DNA of 64,000 nucleotides from Phragmites australis (GCF_958298935.1 NC_084924.1:9300001-9364000), one strand, 5' to 3'. Numbered from the stretch's first letter, positions 39,301 through 62,924 are shown. Translations and numbers: made by a program. The notes: generated from the letters alone by a model not told the origin.

Positions 39301-42120
39301 TCAGAACCGTCTCTGACACTAACTCTTATCTCAAGTCCAGCCACCACACGACTCCACGTGCCTGCTCTAACTTAAACACGAATTAGTCTTCACGTCCTCT
39401 CACGATCAGATCGCCTCTTGCGTCCATCGCAAAGCCTTGTCTTCATATACATTATTTTCTCAGCTTGAACATCCCGCATGATATCCTCGATCACCACGAC
39501 CTCAGTTCCTCCTGAACCTAGTCGCCGAACCTTAGTTCCTCTATGAACTTAGTTCGTCGATCTGTCATCGAGCACGTTCGCCTTTGAGCAACACTTGCAC
39601 ATGAATGAAACAACAATCAAGTACAAGCACAAGTCCTTCCTGAGTTGACTCAAGATCAGTTCACGCAACACCACGCAAACTCCAAGCAAAATCAACATGC
39701 TAACATAAACATATCTTAGCAACTCATGAACATCAACCAAATGTCATTATGCTAAATCACTTTGCTATGCTAATGTCATCAATCAAACCAATTTTTCATC
39801 ACATGATCTCACACCATTGAATTGTCCTTGAGAACTATGGTGATTTAGGGTGCAATTTGAGTCTAGAACCATTTGTATATCGTATATCCATATTTTGGTG
39901 GAATAGATTTAGCATGCGAGTTGAATCGGCCGGGGAAAACACTTTAGAACTCAACTCGGCCAGAATCCAGATTCTCCGAATCAACCTGGAGTGTCCTGCC
40001 CAATCCAGAGTATCCGGACTCGACCCGGAGGGTCCAGGTAAATAGCTGAGAGCCCCACTCGGAGCCTCTCCCAGAGTATCCGGCCCAATCCGGAGTATCT
40101 GGACTCACCTGGAGGTTCCAGGTTACTTCAAAAATGGCTAACCGAGAGCCCTCACCTGGAGGTTCACCCGGAGGTTCAGGAACCCGGATACTCCGAGTTC
40201 AACCCGGAGTCTTCGGCCCCCTGTTACTTTTCCGACGTTGTTTAGGTCACAAGTTTCGTTATTCCTCTGTATGTATTACATATTTAGCTTGTTGTTATGC
40301 ATATTCTAGCATGCATTGTGCACTTCATTCATGGTCATCATTGCACACATTCTTCTTTAGTGAACGAAGAACTAGAGTGTGTCGTGATCGTGGTTGAAGG
40401 TGATGACAGTCTACCTGAGTTTTGCGAGTGTTGCGTGGGTATCATAAGGCAAACCCAGAGTAGCAAGACAAGCATCTAAGCATATTTCTCCAATACTTTG
40501 GATCTCACATGATATGATGTGATAAATATGCTTTATGTATGTTATGCATGAGTTCAAGACGATGTCAGGTTATGATGGGTAGAACCTATGTTGATGTACT
40601 AATTCTCCTATCTTGAATAATTGTTGATCTGTATCATTGTAGCCTAAGTTCAATATGATGTTCTCTAACTTAAAATATTATTCGTGATACTTAGCAAGTG
40701 CTTAGGTCATCGGTAGAAGTCGAGTAGTGAAATATTTCATCATTCGTAAGCATAGGCTTTAACTATTTGTACAATGATTATAATGATGGGTTAATGGTGT
40801 CGGTTGGATGAGTGGGATGGATGAGATGAGATGTGGGCGGTGTTAGGGGTGTTTGTCCTGCCCAGATATGGAGTTCCCCTGGGTAGGTTGGGAGAGGGAC
40901 TCGGACACTGTAGACCGTTTGCATCGTTTAAGCATCTATCGTTGTTACAGTTGGCTTTAGCACTTTCCATGCTTACTACATGTTGGATATGAGAACGATA
41001 AGTTGATTGCCTTTATAGCTGTGGATTTTTGGCATGCGTGTTGATGGTTTCGGGCTTGAGGCCGGTTGGGGTATCCAATTTGATCTGGGAGTAGTTCTGG
41101 ATGACCCCTGCAAATATCGGCGCATGTTCAAATGGTTAGGGCTTATTGCAAAAGGTTGATATGAGTACCCCTTGTATGGACCTATGTGGGCATGCAAGCC
41201 ATATTGGTCCTCAAGTTGTGTAGGTAAAGGAGTACCCCTGTAGGGTGTAAAAATATTTTGAAATATCGCGCTCTCAGTCATTAACATGCTTTTATCCATT
41301 TGCAGCAGTTGTAGAGTTACGAATATGGTTTGGTATGGTTGAGATGTTGAGATGGTTCGTTATACATGTTACTATTATGGTTCCTTTTATATTATGTTCA
41401 GTTGATATTTATGTGCTAGTTTGTTACTTTGGTCAAGTATAGATGCTCAACCATGTTTATGTCAATTTGCTTTCACATATAAATTTACTTAACCATGTGG
41501 TCGTATTCTTGCTAACATCTCAATGCATAATCCTTGGAGTCGGGCTATTTATGAGTGCCCATTATGGATTTAAGTCTTGCAAGTACTTTTATACTCAGCT
41601 GCTCTATAGGTTTTGTAGGTGAGGAAGAGTTAGTTTTTGGCTATTTCACGCCCGCTAATGCGAGTGGTGGGAATGAGTAGTGCATCCTACTCTTGGAGGT
41701 CACGCATTCGGGGTGAAGCCTAAGGGCATATGGCTTCACCCATCTTTTGTTGTCTTTAGCTTTTATTTTTGCTATGTAGTTTCATTTGTTGGTTAGGAGT
41801 TAGCATGTTTTAGTCTCCTCCTAGCTCTCTTTTGTTGTAAACTGTATTAACTTGGTGCATGCTTAAGAACTTATAATATAATATTAATTACTCGCTCTTT
41901 CTTAAGTTGTGTTATGATGTTCTATGTTGAAAAGGCATGTGTTCTAATCTTGGGTACAAAATACATGTCGAGACTACCAGAACGGTATTATAATTAATCG
42001 TTGAAGTTGTGATTGAGAAAATGATCAACTTAATGATTAATTAGAATACTATTTGGATGATTCCTCACAATCCAGCCATGGGTAGCCCAATCGAATTATC
42101 AACGCTTACCGAAGCGTGAA
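39301..42120. other. LTR-like repetitive stretch without genes
   Basis: No protein-like frame is visible. Bases 39950-40215 hold a cluster of imperfect CCGGAGTATCCGGACTC words. Bases 41490-42075 look like the 3' part of a chromovirus-type LTR (ending near ATTCCTCACA). The boundaries could not be set. Confidence 0.35.
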
Positions 42121-42147
42121 AACGCGCCCCCTACCTGGCGCATCAAC
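42120..42147 (-). other. Putative gypsy primer-binding region
   Basis: On the minus strand the LTR end (CCCCCGATA) is followed by GTTGATGCGCCAGGTAGGGGG. This resembles the TTGGCGCGCCAGGTAGGGG region seen after LTRs of some grass gypsy elements. It supports the minus orientation and suggests that a stub of internal sequence remains here. Confidence 0.45.
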
Positions 42148-42905
42148 TATCGGGGGTTAATCCCTAACAATGTATCCGGGGTATGTCGGACAATGGGTGC
42201 GTGATCAACGTTTCCGGTGGCGGTTGGTGTGTGTGTGTCGAATGAACTCAAGAAAACTAGGGTTTATCCAGATTCAGGCTTCGCTGGGATAATAGCCCTA
42301 CATCCTATGAATTTTCTAATGAGTTGGATGAACTTATCTAGAGTGTCCCCCTTTTACAAGCCCGATCCTCCCCCTTTTATATAGCAACAGGTGAGGTGTG
42401 CCATCTACATACAAGCAGACCGTGACAAATACGATGGATGCCCTAAGCCTGACGAAAACAGCTACTCCTAGGTCATCATTACAGGGGGTTGGGGCCGCCT
42501 GGTTCGCCCTGGTCGTCCTGCACACCTTGTCCCATCCGCCAAATGACATCACGCCCGCTGCAAGCCCGTCAGGCTCGCCTACTAGGCCGTCCTATAACAT
42601 TAAATGCTATGGGACGGGTCACATCGTCTATGCACTGGCCCATGACTTCGTCCACCGAAAGGGTGCCTAGGGAAGGAAAACACATGAATGGATGGTATTA
42701 AATGTGATTAGACTTGTTAGGTGATTACCTGCCTCATGATTTGCAAGGGTTGGTCACGGGGTTTCCATTTGCGACCAGGGGATTGGTCGTGTGAGCTCTG
42801 CCTAGTCACACGGGGGGTCCATAGTTTCGAAAATATCAACTGCTAGCTGGCATCTACCGGTGTGGGCCCTCCTGACAGGGGACCCCCTTATTCTTTACAT
42901 TGACA
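42148..42905 (-). repeat. Gypsy LTR, same family as 45550 and 47637
   Basis: Ends TATCGGGGGTTAATCCC and TTCTTTACATTGACA correspond to the ends of the solo LTR at 45550-46343 read in reverse. No matching 5-bp duplication is visible, so it is probably one LTR of a truncated element. Confidence 0.7.
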
Positions 42906-43174
42906 AGGCTAGATCAACAAATGTAACGTCTCATCCCTCAGAGATAGAGGAAGTAAGTCCATTGACCACCACCCTATTAATTAATAACCATGTCCGCAAT
43001 ATTTACTAAGCAGCAATATATATCTGTAACTTCATGTGGACCCCTTCCCACATGAAGCTATTCTCCTAGAGACTTTTACCAATAGATGATATTAGGTTAA
43101 GCTTGAATCAATCAGGTTTGTAATTAGTGCGCAATTATAGCGTCAGGAGATCAACTCAATGGATTGATTACTTA

Positions 43175-43376
43175 GGGCGCATTTGGATCCCTTGCCAGCT
43201 TGCCTTGCCTGGTTGGGTAAGAAATTAGACGTTTGGTTCGTTTGCTAGCTTCCTTGGTGCTCACGCTTTCTAGCTTTTTCTGTTTGCCAGTCCGAGCGAG
43301 CCAAATTGGCTCTCCATCAAAAGCAAGGCTAGCATCGCTCAAAAAGGCGAGATGAGCAAATGAACCAAACATGCCC
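43175..43376. mobile_element. PIF/Harbinger (Tourist-like) MITE
   Basis: 202 bp with inverted ends GGGCGCATTTGG / CCAAACATGCCC and a TTA duplication at 43172-43174 and 43377-43379. Both features are typical of Tourist MITEs. It is non-coding. Confidence 0.85.
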
Positions 43377-44561
43377 TTAATCACACACGGGATACTAGTG
43401 AGGCATTTAGGGTAAGTAGAACAAGATAAGCATTGCCTCACTAGTACTCATTATAGGCCTGAAGACCTCACATTCCATAGTCATTAGTAAGGTATACCAG
43501 ATTAAAATTAACCATGCAGGTGATCTCTTTGTAGTACTTGTTTTGCAAAACTCACGCAAACTATCTCATCAACACGGGTAAGGATTGGGACTTGCATGAG
43601 ACAACAAAGCTGTTGGAGTGTTGAAAAACAGACAAAGTCTGATACTCTATGGCTTGTTCATTGCCTGACAAATGAATCGGATGATTCGATGAGATGATGT
43701 TCTCTTAATATACTCCCTAATAAATGAGCAATTATGTCCCTGAATTAGTAGACACTGCCAAAGGGAGTGGGTAGTGTATGGAGTGATAGCTCTATTCAAT
43801 AAGCTGGCTCTTTAAGGGAAGATAGGGCATCTCCTAAAATGTGGAAGTTTGGTGCTTTAGAGATAGGGCTAGCGCGCTTTGCTGGAAAGCAATAAGTCAA
43901 TCAGAATCAATCGTTGATATTTGATTTCACAAGAAAAGTTCCAACCGATCGTCTACTTAAGTTCGAACGGTTTCATAATTAAACCCCTAAGAAGTCATGT
44001 ACGAGTTTAGAAGGCTCCCTAAGCTTATAGGAATTTTGTATTATTTTTAGAACTCGAGTTGGAAACAAAATAACATAAACATTATTTTTCTCTATTTTCT
44101 AAATAATTATTTATATTTAGAAAATTACATCCATATTTTAAATCAACTTTAAGGATTTTTCCAAAATTAAATAAATTATCGGTGCATTTTTAATGTACAT
44201 ATTTTCAAAATAGAAATTAAAAACTAAGAAAAGAATAAAGAAAAAATAATATTTTTTAAAAGGGTTGGTCTGGGTTTCTGGCCCAAAAGTTAACCCAATA
44301 GGGCCAAGGCTCAACTATGGCATTTTGGGTCCAACCTGAGTTAGTCCATTGGGCCCAACTTGGTTGACCTTTCAGATTGGGCCGACCTTTTAAGGTTAGG
44401 CACCAACCGACCCCAGGCCCAATCCTGGATCAGTTCATAGGGCCCAATCCAGTGGGCCTCGATCGAACTAGACTGTCCTCCTAAAGGTCTGGCTCCCTAG
44501 TCCATTAACCTTGCCGCCTTGACCAGGGTCGGCTCAAAGAGAACCGACCGATCCAGTCAGT

Positions 44562-44562
44562 C

Positions 44563-44647
<85 letters not shown>

Positions 44648-44668
44648 TGTATGTATGTATGTATGTAT
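44562..44668. repeat. Compound microsatellite (CT)n(AT)n(GTAT)n
   Basis: A run of CT, then AT, then GTAT units spans 107 bp. Frames through it encode only Tyr/Ile/Val/Cys repeats and are not genes. Confidence 0.95.
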
Positions 44669-45549
44669 CCCCTTCTGCTCCATTGCCTTTGCTGCTCCAG
44701 TCACGTCGCCTCGCTAACTTCCTCGTCGTCAGGTTTTCACCGGTGCACCCTCCTGGTGGTCCTCTGTAGCACACACACCTGGATTAGCTCTTTCCCCTCT
44801 CTTGGACCAACCTGCAGCTAGCTAGGATTTAACCCTAGCCCCAACCATTGGCGCCATGGCTGTCCTCCTTGGCCCCGATCGTCAAAGTGGTGCTCTACCG
44901 CCATTGGCTCCTTCTCCTCTATCTCTACACACATGTTCCTCTACCTGACTCGGTGAGGTGGTTGAGCCCTAGGGCTCAACACGGTAGACGTCTCTATGCC
45001 TTTTGATTGAGCGATGACGACCATAGTGGAGCTCAAGCAGCTCCTCTAGGCCCTGTGCCTCACCACCTTTTCTCCTTCTTCGGCTTGGTGATGGTCTACA
45101 ATCGTAGGGCCTTCAAGATGCTGCCACCTTTGTCGGTCAGCTTCTCGAGTGCTGGTGGCTGCAGTGGAGCTTAAGGATCTCCTATGTACCCCGTGCTTGA
45201 CTATGTCGGCCACCTCCTCTTCTCCCTCAGCTATAGTGGGCGCTCGGCCTCAGGGTCTCGCATAGCCACGCTGCTGGTGGCTTGGCTACTCAATTCCACC
45301 GACATCACCATGAGATAGCGAGGGCTTGGCCCTGTGTCATTCCAGCAACCATGGTGGCTGTCGACCATGGAGCTTGGCTCCTCCCCTGGTTCGACCTCTT
45401 ATGTTCTACTCTAACTGAGCCTAATCCTTTAAACTAATCTAGCCTAAAGTAGCTTAGTTTCACATAAATGATGCAACATGGTGATCTATATGTCTTTGGT
45501 ATGCTCTATGGTGCTTGTGATGTGACAAAATGATCGATGATAACAAGAT

Positions 45550-46343
45550 TGTCAGTGTAAAGAATATTAGGGTCCCCTGGGAGGGGGATCCACGACGGTC
45601 AAATATCAGCCTTTTCTGCATGTTATGATTGGGCAGGAGCATGGTCCCCCAGTACGTCCAGCCAGCGACAACACGACTAGTTTCTTTGATCAGTCCTCAG
45701 GTCTCAAAGGGAAACCCCGTGACCAGTTTTCTCTGTTCGTGTGGCAGGTATGTGCCTAATTAGTATAGTTTCATTACATACTTTCCCTCTCAAGTGTTTC
45801 TCTTACCCAGATCGTCCTTTCGGGTGGATCTAATAGGCTTGCCGTGCCTCATCCCATATCATTAAACGCTATGGGACGGCTCGACAAGGCGTGGCAGTAG
45901 GTTTTGCAAGATCGCAGACGACGCGTGGGGACGGTACCTGGCAGACCAGGCGATAAGGATGGCACGGGCGTGGGAGCGATGGCACAGACCCTGCAGACCA
46001 ACAGGGTAAGTGGAATGCGACCATTCGCTGTAATGATGGGCATATATTAGAAGGATTAGTTAGGCCTAGGTATAGCATGGGTCCCTATGTAAATCCTCTC
46101 TCCCTCAGATATATAAAGGAAGGGAGACACAGAGAAGAAGGTAAGGATCCAGTTCATTCAGATCTATATCAAAAAATACACATGATGTATGGATATTATC
46201 CCTTGGGAGGCCCGAACTTGGATAACCCTCGGTGTTCTTGAGTTCATCACACACACGTAGCTAGGACATACGACCCCAGGTCGCGGATCACGCGCCCATT
46301 GTCAGGTATACCCTGGTATCATTGTCAGGGGCAACCCTTGACA
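45550..46343 (+). mobile_element. Solo gypsy LTR with AAGAT target duplication
   Basis: 794 bp, starting TGTCAGTG and ending CCCTTGACA, with AAGAT at 45545-45549 and 46344-46348. A TATATAAAGG box at about 46109-46118 lies on the plus strand and sets the sense. No internal sequence remains, so it arose by LTR-LTR recombination. Confidence 0.92.
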
Positions 46344-47636
46344 AAGATGCTTGCATAAACTTAGCTGGAATCACACTTGACTGATATTTGGTCCTTAATT
46401 AGCTGAGAGCAATTGCCGCCTAATTACTTGCTACGAGGAACAACATAAAGTGATCAAGGACACACGTCATACACTTGTTAATTTGATAGGTAGTTTTTGA
46501 TCCTTATGTTGACCTATGAAAGCTAGACATCCATGATCAACCTAGCTCAGTTTAAGTAATGTTTAACCATGTAATTTGTGTGAGATGGCTTAACTTATAT
46601 GCTGCACGTCAACACCTATTCAAGCTAGTTAAATCAAGAAACTCTTATGCATGCTAGTACAAGCACTTGATTACACATGCACTTGTGCTTGTTCATCTAT
46701 CATATTTTTGAACACACCTCACAAGGAAAGTAGAAGCAAGAATGAGATGGTGGCTATGTGATGCTTATGATCTTGCTCCCTTGATTTCCTTCTCTAATCT
46801 TGATCCTATCATGACATGTTCTTATGCATTAGCCATGATCATCACAAGAGAAATAGAAGAGAGGGAGAGGGATGAGCTCACCCTTGGCCTTCACCAAATG
46901 AGGACGGTGGCCGGCCAAGGGGCAACCCCTTCCTATTTATGCTTGATGCCTACCCTAATTTCTAGCATGATTCATGTAATTATTTTGGAGTTTGCATGTC
47001 TTGGTAATTTGTTGGGATGGCACATCACTATTTTGCAGGACTTGATGGCTTGGTGAATGGACACTTGGCTTATGATGTGTCATGGTATACTTGGCTTTCA
47101 AGGAAAGGGTATTTTGATAATTCGGCTATGTGACAATGTTGGTAATTTGTGGGCTTTTGGAAGATAAACTTGTATCAAGAATTATTAAAAATAATTCTTT
47201 TGCTATTGAAAATATGGTCTTCTTGCATTTAGGCCCTTGGCAATGATATGTGCTTGCTCATGAGCCCTTGGGTTAGGTCGGTTTGGGCTGGTTTATCGCT
47301 ATGTTGGTTTGTGATTTTTCCATAGCTAAGGGGTTTTTCTGCAATTTACCCTTTGCTTGGAAAAGTCAAAGAACCTATTTAAAATTTTTGGAAAGGTTTT
47401 TGATCTTTCTATAAAATTCGCCTAAAATGCCATGATCATCAGTTGTGCTTTGCTCAATAGAAATAGATTGCCAGTCATACGGAATTTGAAATGATTTCTA
47501 GCTATGGTTGGATTTTTGGGTTTTACATGTTTGGCCTCCTACGGCAAAATGCTTTCCAACTGGGAAAGTACATATTTCTATCCCCACGGTGGTTGCAGAA
47601 TGCAAGTATGTGTGTGTGTATATATATGTATGTATG

Positions 47637-48543
47637 TGTCGAGGGTTAATCTCTGATAGTGATTCTAGAGTATATTGGATGGTGGATGCATGAACGGCGT
47701 GTGAGGAACACAGGGAGTTGATGAGCCAACGTTTTGTGAAGCACCGGATGAATGGCATGTGTAACGAACTCTGAGACGTGAGGAGTTATACAGGTTTGGG
47801 CCCCCCGGAGGATAATAACCCTATGTCATGTGTGTTGTGTTTATAGAGGATCTAAATGGGTTACATAGGGTATTCTATCTAGTTGCCAGCCTTCTTCTCT
47901 TGCCTTACAAACAGAGTCTTCATCCCTTTATATAGGAGGGAGGAGGAGAACTTACATGTGGGTCCAAACAGAGAACTCCTGCTCATCCTAATATCTAACC
48001 CAAGCTATTATCACAGAGGACAAAGCATGCCCACTTGCCCTGAGGGTTTGATACATTCCCTCGTCGTGCGCCGTAGATCTTTGACTGTCACGTTGTCTCG
48101 TCCGGGTGCTCTGCTTGCCGCTTATGTGTGGAGTTATCAACTTGCCTGACCGGCCCGCTGACACCGTTCCATCCGTTCCGCGGTGCCATGCTGGTCTGTA
48201 TTGTCCCACCTCGTAGCATTTAATGCCACGGGACGGGACACTGCCCTCCTGCGCTGTCTATGACTTTGTTCGCAGGGGAATGCTCCCGGGGAAGGAAAAA
48301 CACTTGAGTAGATATCAGTAAATGTGATTGGATAGTTTGTGTCAGGTCCGGCCCGTGACCAGTTGGGCTAGTCGCGGGTTGAGGCGAGGTCCCTATGAGG
48401 CTGGTCGCGTAAGCCTCATACTGGTCATGAGACTTCCTACTTTGGTCGTGCGACCGACTGGTTTTTAGGAAATACGTATTCCTGGTTCTTATATTTCTTA
48501 GGGATCCTTCTGCCAGAGTACCCCTATACTCTATACACCAATA
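47637..48543 (-). mobile_element. Solo gypsy LTR, second copy, inverted
   Basis: 907 bp, starting TGTCGAGGG and ending CTATACACCAATA on the plus strand, related to the 45550 copy in reverse. GTATG flanks it at 47632-47636 and 48544-48548. The left flank is a GTAT-rich microsatellite, so the duplication could be partly chance. Confidence 0.8.
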
Positions 48544-49427
48544 GTATGTATATATGTATGAGAATTTAGGATAAGAGTCAGAACTATCTAGTTTCCACTG
48601 TAGAGAGTTGTAACAAGCTCATAACTATCGATAGCGCAAAAAAATAAAACATGCATGATATGTAGGTTATACTCCTAACTAGCATCGTGGTACCCTCTAT
48701 GTGTTCACAACACCGCGTGAACGGGCGGTCATCTTTTAATATGTCCCTAAACTATGGGGTATTACAATAGTTAGATGACAAGGATGAGTAAAATCACGAT
48801 ATTCTCAAATAGCAAAACATTAGGATTGTTGATTGGTGGATAAACCTCAAATTTTTAGGGGTGTAACAGCCCATCTGATAAATAGAGCATCATTTTTGTG
48901 CCACTAGTGATGGCAAACATGCTAGATAATAGCCAATTTCAAGAGCATGGACATATGTTGTTGTGTAGTTATATGATGGAAGAAGGGGGGGGGGGGTTCT
49001 ATCCTTGTAGCTAAGGAGGCTTGTCATCACTATGGCGGAGATAGTGGGACAATTCCAAAGAAGGTGGAGCAAAAAAGGAATAGAAAATAACGACATTAGA
49101 ATTGCACAAATGTTGTGTGGTCCGACAACTGACATGAATTATGATGGGTGTGTGCTAAATAGCACCTTCTAAAACTAGGTCTTAAGCTTGAGGTTGGCTT
49201 GTGGTCTTTTCTATGGAGGAAACAAATTGTATAAGATCTCACGTGTAGACCGTTATTAGTGTAGTCGACGCAATTTAAACTAGGTTTCACGAGAAATGTC
49301 ACCTCTAATCAAATACATTCTGCCAGTGTCATGAAAACAAAATGGCCACCTAGATTTACAGGTTGCCGTTGCCACCTAGACTTAAATGGTTGCCACGTTG
49401 CCAATCCTAAGTCCATGTGGGTCTCGA
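48544..49427. other. Non-coding stretch
   Basis: No gene is recognised. A 12-G run lies at 48985-48996. Composition is AT-rich and unremarkable. Confidence 0.4.
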
Positions 49428-49905
49428 TACCATAGAGATCTAGATGGGGTAAGGTGGGTGAAGGTTTTACCTTCACCTGCCCCCACCCGTATGTCCTTCG
49501 TCCTACTTCGATCTGAGATCGGGTGAATTTTTTTTTACCCTATCCCATCCCATGGAGCTCTGACTTTGACTTGACTTGTTCCGTTCCATTCTGATTAAGA
49601 TTGTTAAAAGCTCTAGATCAAATCTAATTAAAGGATAATAACTACCACAATATACAAATCAATAAAAAAACTATATATATGATTCACGAGATCTAACATA
49701 ACATGATAATAATTACATATATGTATTAGTTTGCTAAAAATATTATTAAAAAATAATAAATTTCTTAATAAATCCACTAAATATGTATGTAACATATACT
49801 CCGAAACGAGAACCCCGTCTGTCCCATCTTAACCGATGCCCCGTTCTATCTTATTTTCATTAGAGCAGGGTGGATAGAGAACCATAGATTTAGATCTCTA
49901 CGGTA
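49428..49905. mobile_element. Candidate MITE with inverted TACCATAGAGATCTAGAT ends
   Basis: The ends TACCATAGAGATCTAGAT and (complement) TACCGTAGAGATCTAAAT match at 16 of 18 positions. The 478-bp inside is AT-rich and non-coding. No clean target duplication was found. Confidence 0.55.
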
Positions 49906-50077
49906 CCTTCCTCACTAACGTTGTGGATGCGTTTACTGGTCCGTGCAGCCATGCTGCCAATGAAAGGGAAGAAAACACTTGCAGTATTTCAATTTCTATC
50001 ATCGAGCAGGAATCTTTCACCCTCGCAGACCGGGCCCTAACAGCAGCAGCATCTCGATTCTGGATCTCTGCACCATT

Positions 50078-51193
50078 AGTTTTTTTATTTATATATTTTT
50101 TCATTAAAAAATTAAATAAATAAATTTTTAGTGAAAAAAATTACAAAACTAGACGTGCACCGCCCTCTCAAAAGGCGATAAAGACCTTACCGTCTACTGA
50201 GAGGGCGGTAAACAGTCTCACAGGCTCTTACCACTTAGCTTATGTGAACAGTAATCCCGCGATGAACAGTACTTTAAAGTTCAATTTACCCTTCTATTTT
50301 TTCTATTCAAAACAATGATGTTTTGTGTTCTGTTGCTCCAAAAATTCTAATTTTTTTTTGTACGTGTTCCATAATTCATGTGCAACCCATTTTAATTGAA
50401 TTCACCAAAAAAATCATATGTAGAATTTAAACTAAAATTCTCTAAAAAAAAACTACTTTTATAACTTCTAGCAATTGTTAGGGCTCAAATAAATTTTAAA
50501 AATTTGGTAAAATTCACTAATATTCTTCTTATATGATGTGATAATTTCTAAAATTATTTTTAGTTCTATATTATATGGTAAAAAATTGGATTCCTTTGTA
50601 ATGCACCATTTATATGTATTTTTATAATTTCATGTGATATTCTTCTTTTAACTTAATTTGAATTAAAACATATATAAACCTACTACTAAAAATAATTTTA
50701 GAAATTATTTCATCATATAAGAAGAATATTATTGAATTTTACCAGTTTTTTAAAAATTTATTTGAGGCACTAACAATTATTAGAAGTTATAAAACTAGCT
50801 TTTTTAGAGAATTTTATTTTAAATTTTACATAGGATTTTTTGGTGAATTCAATTAAAATGGGTTGCACATGAATTATGAAACGCTTACAAAAAATTTTAG
50901 AATTTTTGGAGTAACAGAATATCACTGTTTTGAATAGAGAAGATAGAAAGTAATATAACTTCAGAGTACTGTTCATCACGGATTACTGTGTTTACGTGCC
51001 CACTTCAGAACGGCTGTAAGCCTACCCGCACTAAAAGAGTGATAAGACCCTGTAAAATTGCTTACCGCTTTTTTATTGGGCGGTAAGGTCCTTACCGCCT
51101 TTTGAAACGGCGGTAGTCGTCTAGTTTTGCAATTTTTTTCATCAGGAATTTATTTATTTAATTTTTTAATAAAAAAATAAAAAAATAAAAAAG
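50078..51193. mobile_element. Fold-back element with about 480-bp inverted arms upstream of the kinase gene
   Basis: The left arm (about 50085-50563) and right arm (about 50686-51180) are inverted copies over almost their full length, with about 120 bp between them. Matching pieces include ATTAAATAAATAAATT, CAAAACTAGACG, AAAAGGCG(A/G)TAA, GAACAGTA and CATGTGCAACCCATTT against their complements. There is no coding capacity. Ends lie in A/T runs, so the target duplication cannot be read. It resembles long-TIR MITEs of Mutator or related type. Confidence 0.85.
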
Positions 51194-51601
51194 CTCGTTC
51201 CCCGGCCCCCACGGCAACAGCAACCCACTCGTCCGGTCACATTCCCAGCCCCGCCGGCCGCAGCCGATTCAAACTGGGCCACCCGGCGCGCTTCCAGATG
51301 AAGCCTAAGAGCCGCCGGCCCACCACAAGCGCAGCACTCCGGACCACCAGTCCACCGGTGGCCCACTTCCTCCCAGTCAAAACGCAGTCGCGGGCACGGC
51401 ACGGCCGCGGCCGCGGCCGCCGGCTCGCCCGCCGGCTCGCTCCGCCCGTCTCGGCACGCAGCCCGGCCAGCCGTCTCGGTCCGTCAGCCGAGGCAGAAGA
51501 ACGCACGCACAGGGCGGACCCGCTGGCGTCTCGGCTCGGCTCGGCTCGCTCTCGCGGTCTCGCCTCGTCCACCCCCACTCGCTAGCCGCTACATTTCCTC
51601 C

Positions 51602-51735
51602 TTGCTGTCCCCACTCGCATGCTCTCATCTTTCTCTCTCGACCAGTCTGCCTCGATCCGTCGCTCGCTTCGCTTCGCTTCGCTTCGTCCCCACTACCTGT
51701 TCGACGGAACTCCTCCCCGCCGGTCTGGGGACGCG
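51602..51735 (+). promoter_or_regulatory. GC-rich 5' leader of the kinase gene with upstream ATGs
   Basis: Two ATGs precede the chosen start. The one at 51619 is in frame and would add 39 residues. The one at 51619 minus 17 (51602) is in another frame and runs past the main start to 52384. A (CTTCG)n repeat lies at 51663-51688 and GC boxes near 51400-51420. If transcription starts before 51602, the out-of-frame ATG could lower translation. Confidence 0.45.
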
Positions 51736-62552
<10,817 letters not shown>

Positions 62553-62633
62553 CAGTCAATCTAGATCTGGATTGATTCATTTGAAGTAATCAAACAGTTT
62601 GCAAGGTGCTCGTGTGATGTAGGTCTTGTACAT

Positions 62634-62716
62634 GTAAGTATATTAGCTGTTCTATTTGCACTTAATTAACTCCTCTATAATCTTGTTTTATCTAGTTTTT
62701 ATCGTCAATTTTGCAG
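62634..62716 (+). other. Intron in the 3' UTR of the kinase gene
   Basis: The sequence CAT|GTAAGTATAT...CAATTTTGCAG|ATGAAAG is a strong GT-AG intron of 83 bp with a T-rich stretch before the acceptor. It starts 81 bases after the stop codon. No protein frame needs it, so it would be a UTR intron. Confidence 0.6.
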
Positions 62717-62875
62717 ATGAAAGTGAGGCATGGTCTGCTCCTATTGAGGCTGTTCCTACATCTCGCGGAGCCGAGTACAGTTTTGCTGTTTTTTTTTTCT
62801 TGTTTTCGTAACAATTGCCATGCCATCGTCAGTGAATCATCCTGGACCAAATTCGGCATGAGACCTAGGAGCGCT

Positions 62876-62924
62876 GTTTTTTGTTCTCCTTTTTTCTTTT
62901 TTCTTTTTTCTTTTTTCTTTTTCT
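62876..62924. repeat. (CTTTTTT)n pyrimidine tract in the kinase 3' region
   Basis: Four to five copies of CTTTTTT lie after the predicted UTR intron, probably within the 3' UTR. Downstream, 62925-64000 shows no gene; the last 500 bases are AT-rich and unassigned. Confidence 0.8.

Larger units (their letters stand above)
42918..48874. other. Possible single long LTR (Tekay-like) holding later insertions
   Basis: The stretch opens TGTAACGTCTCATCCC and closes GGGGTGTAACA, as long chromovirus LTRs do. Bases 44260-44470 are packed with TTGGGCCCA-like words, and a TATA-rich microsatellite follows. Without the later insertions (202, 794 and 907 bp) the length would be about 4.0 kb. I found no target duplication and cannot identify gag-pol next to it. 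No gene is visible at 44690-45540 or 46349-47630. Confidence 0.3.

Noticed and set aside
39950..40215. Cluster of CCGGAGTATCCGGA words as a possible CRISPR or satellite
   Set aside because: Spacing is irregular and the words vary. It is better explained as internal repetition of an LTR.
44505..44821. Frames encoding Tyr-Ile, Tyr-Val and Thr-Tyr-Ile-His repeats
   Set aside because: They are translations of the (CT)n(AT)n(GTAT)n microsatellite.
46742..47056. 104-codon plus-strand frame
   Set aside because: It has no known motif or splice partners and lies in LTR-like sequence.
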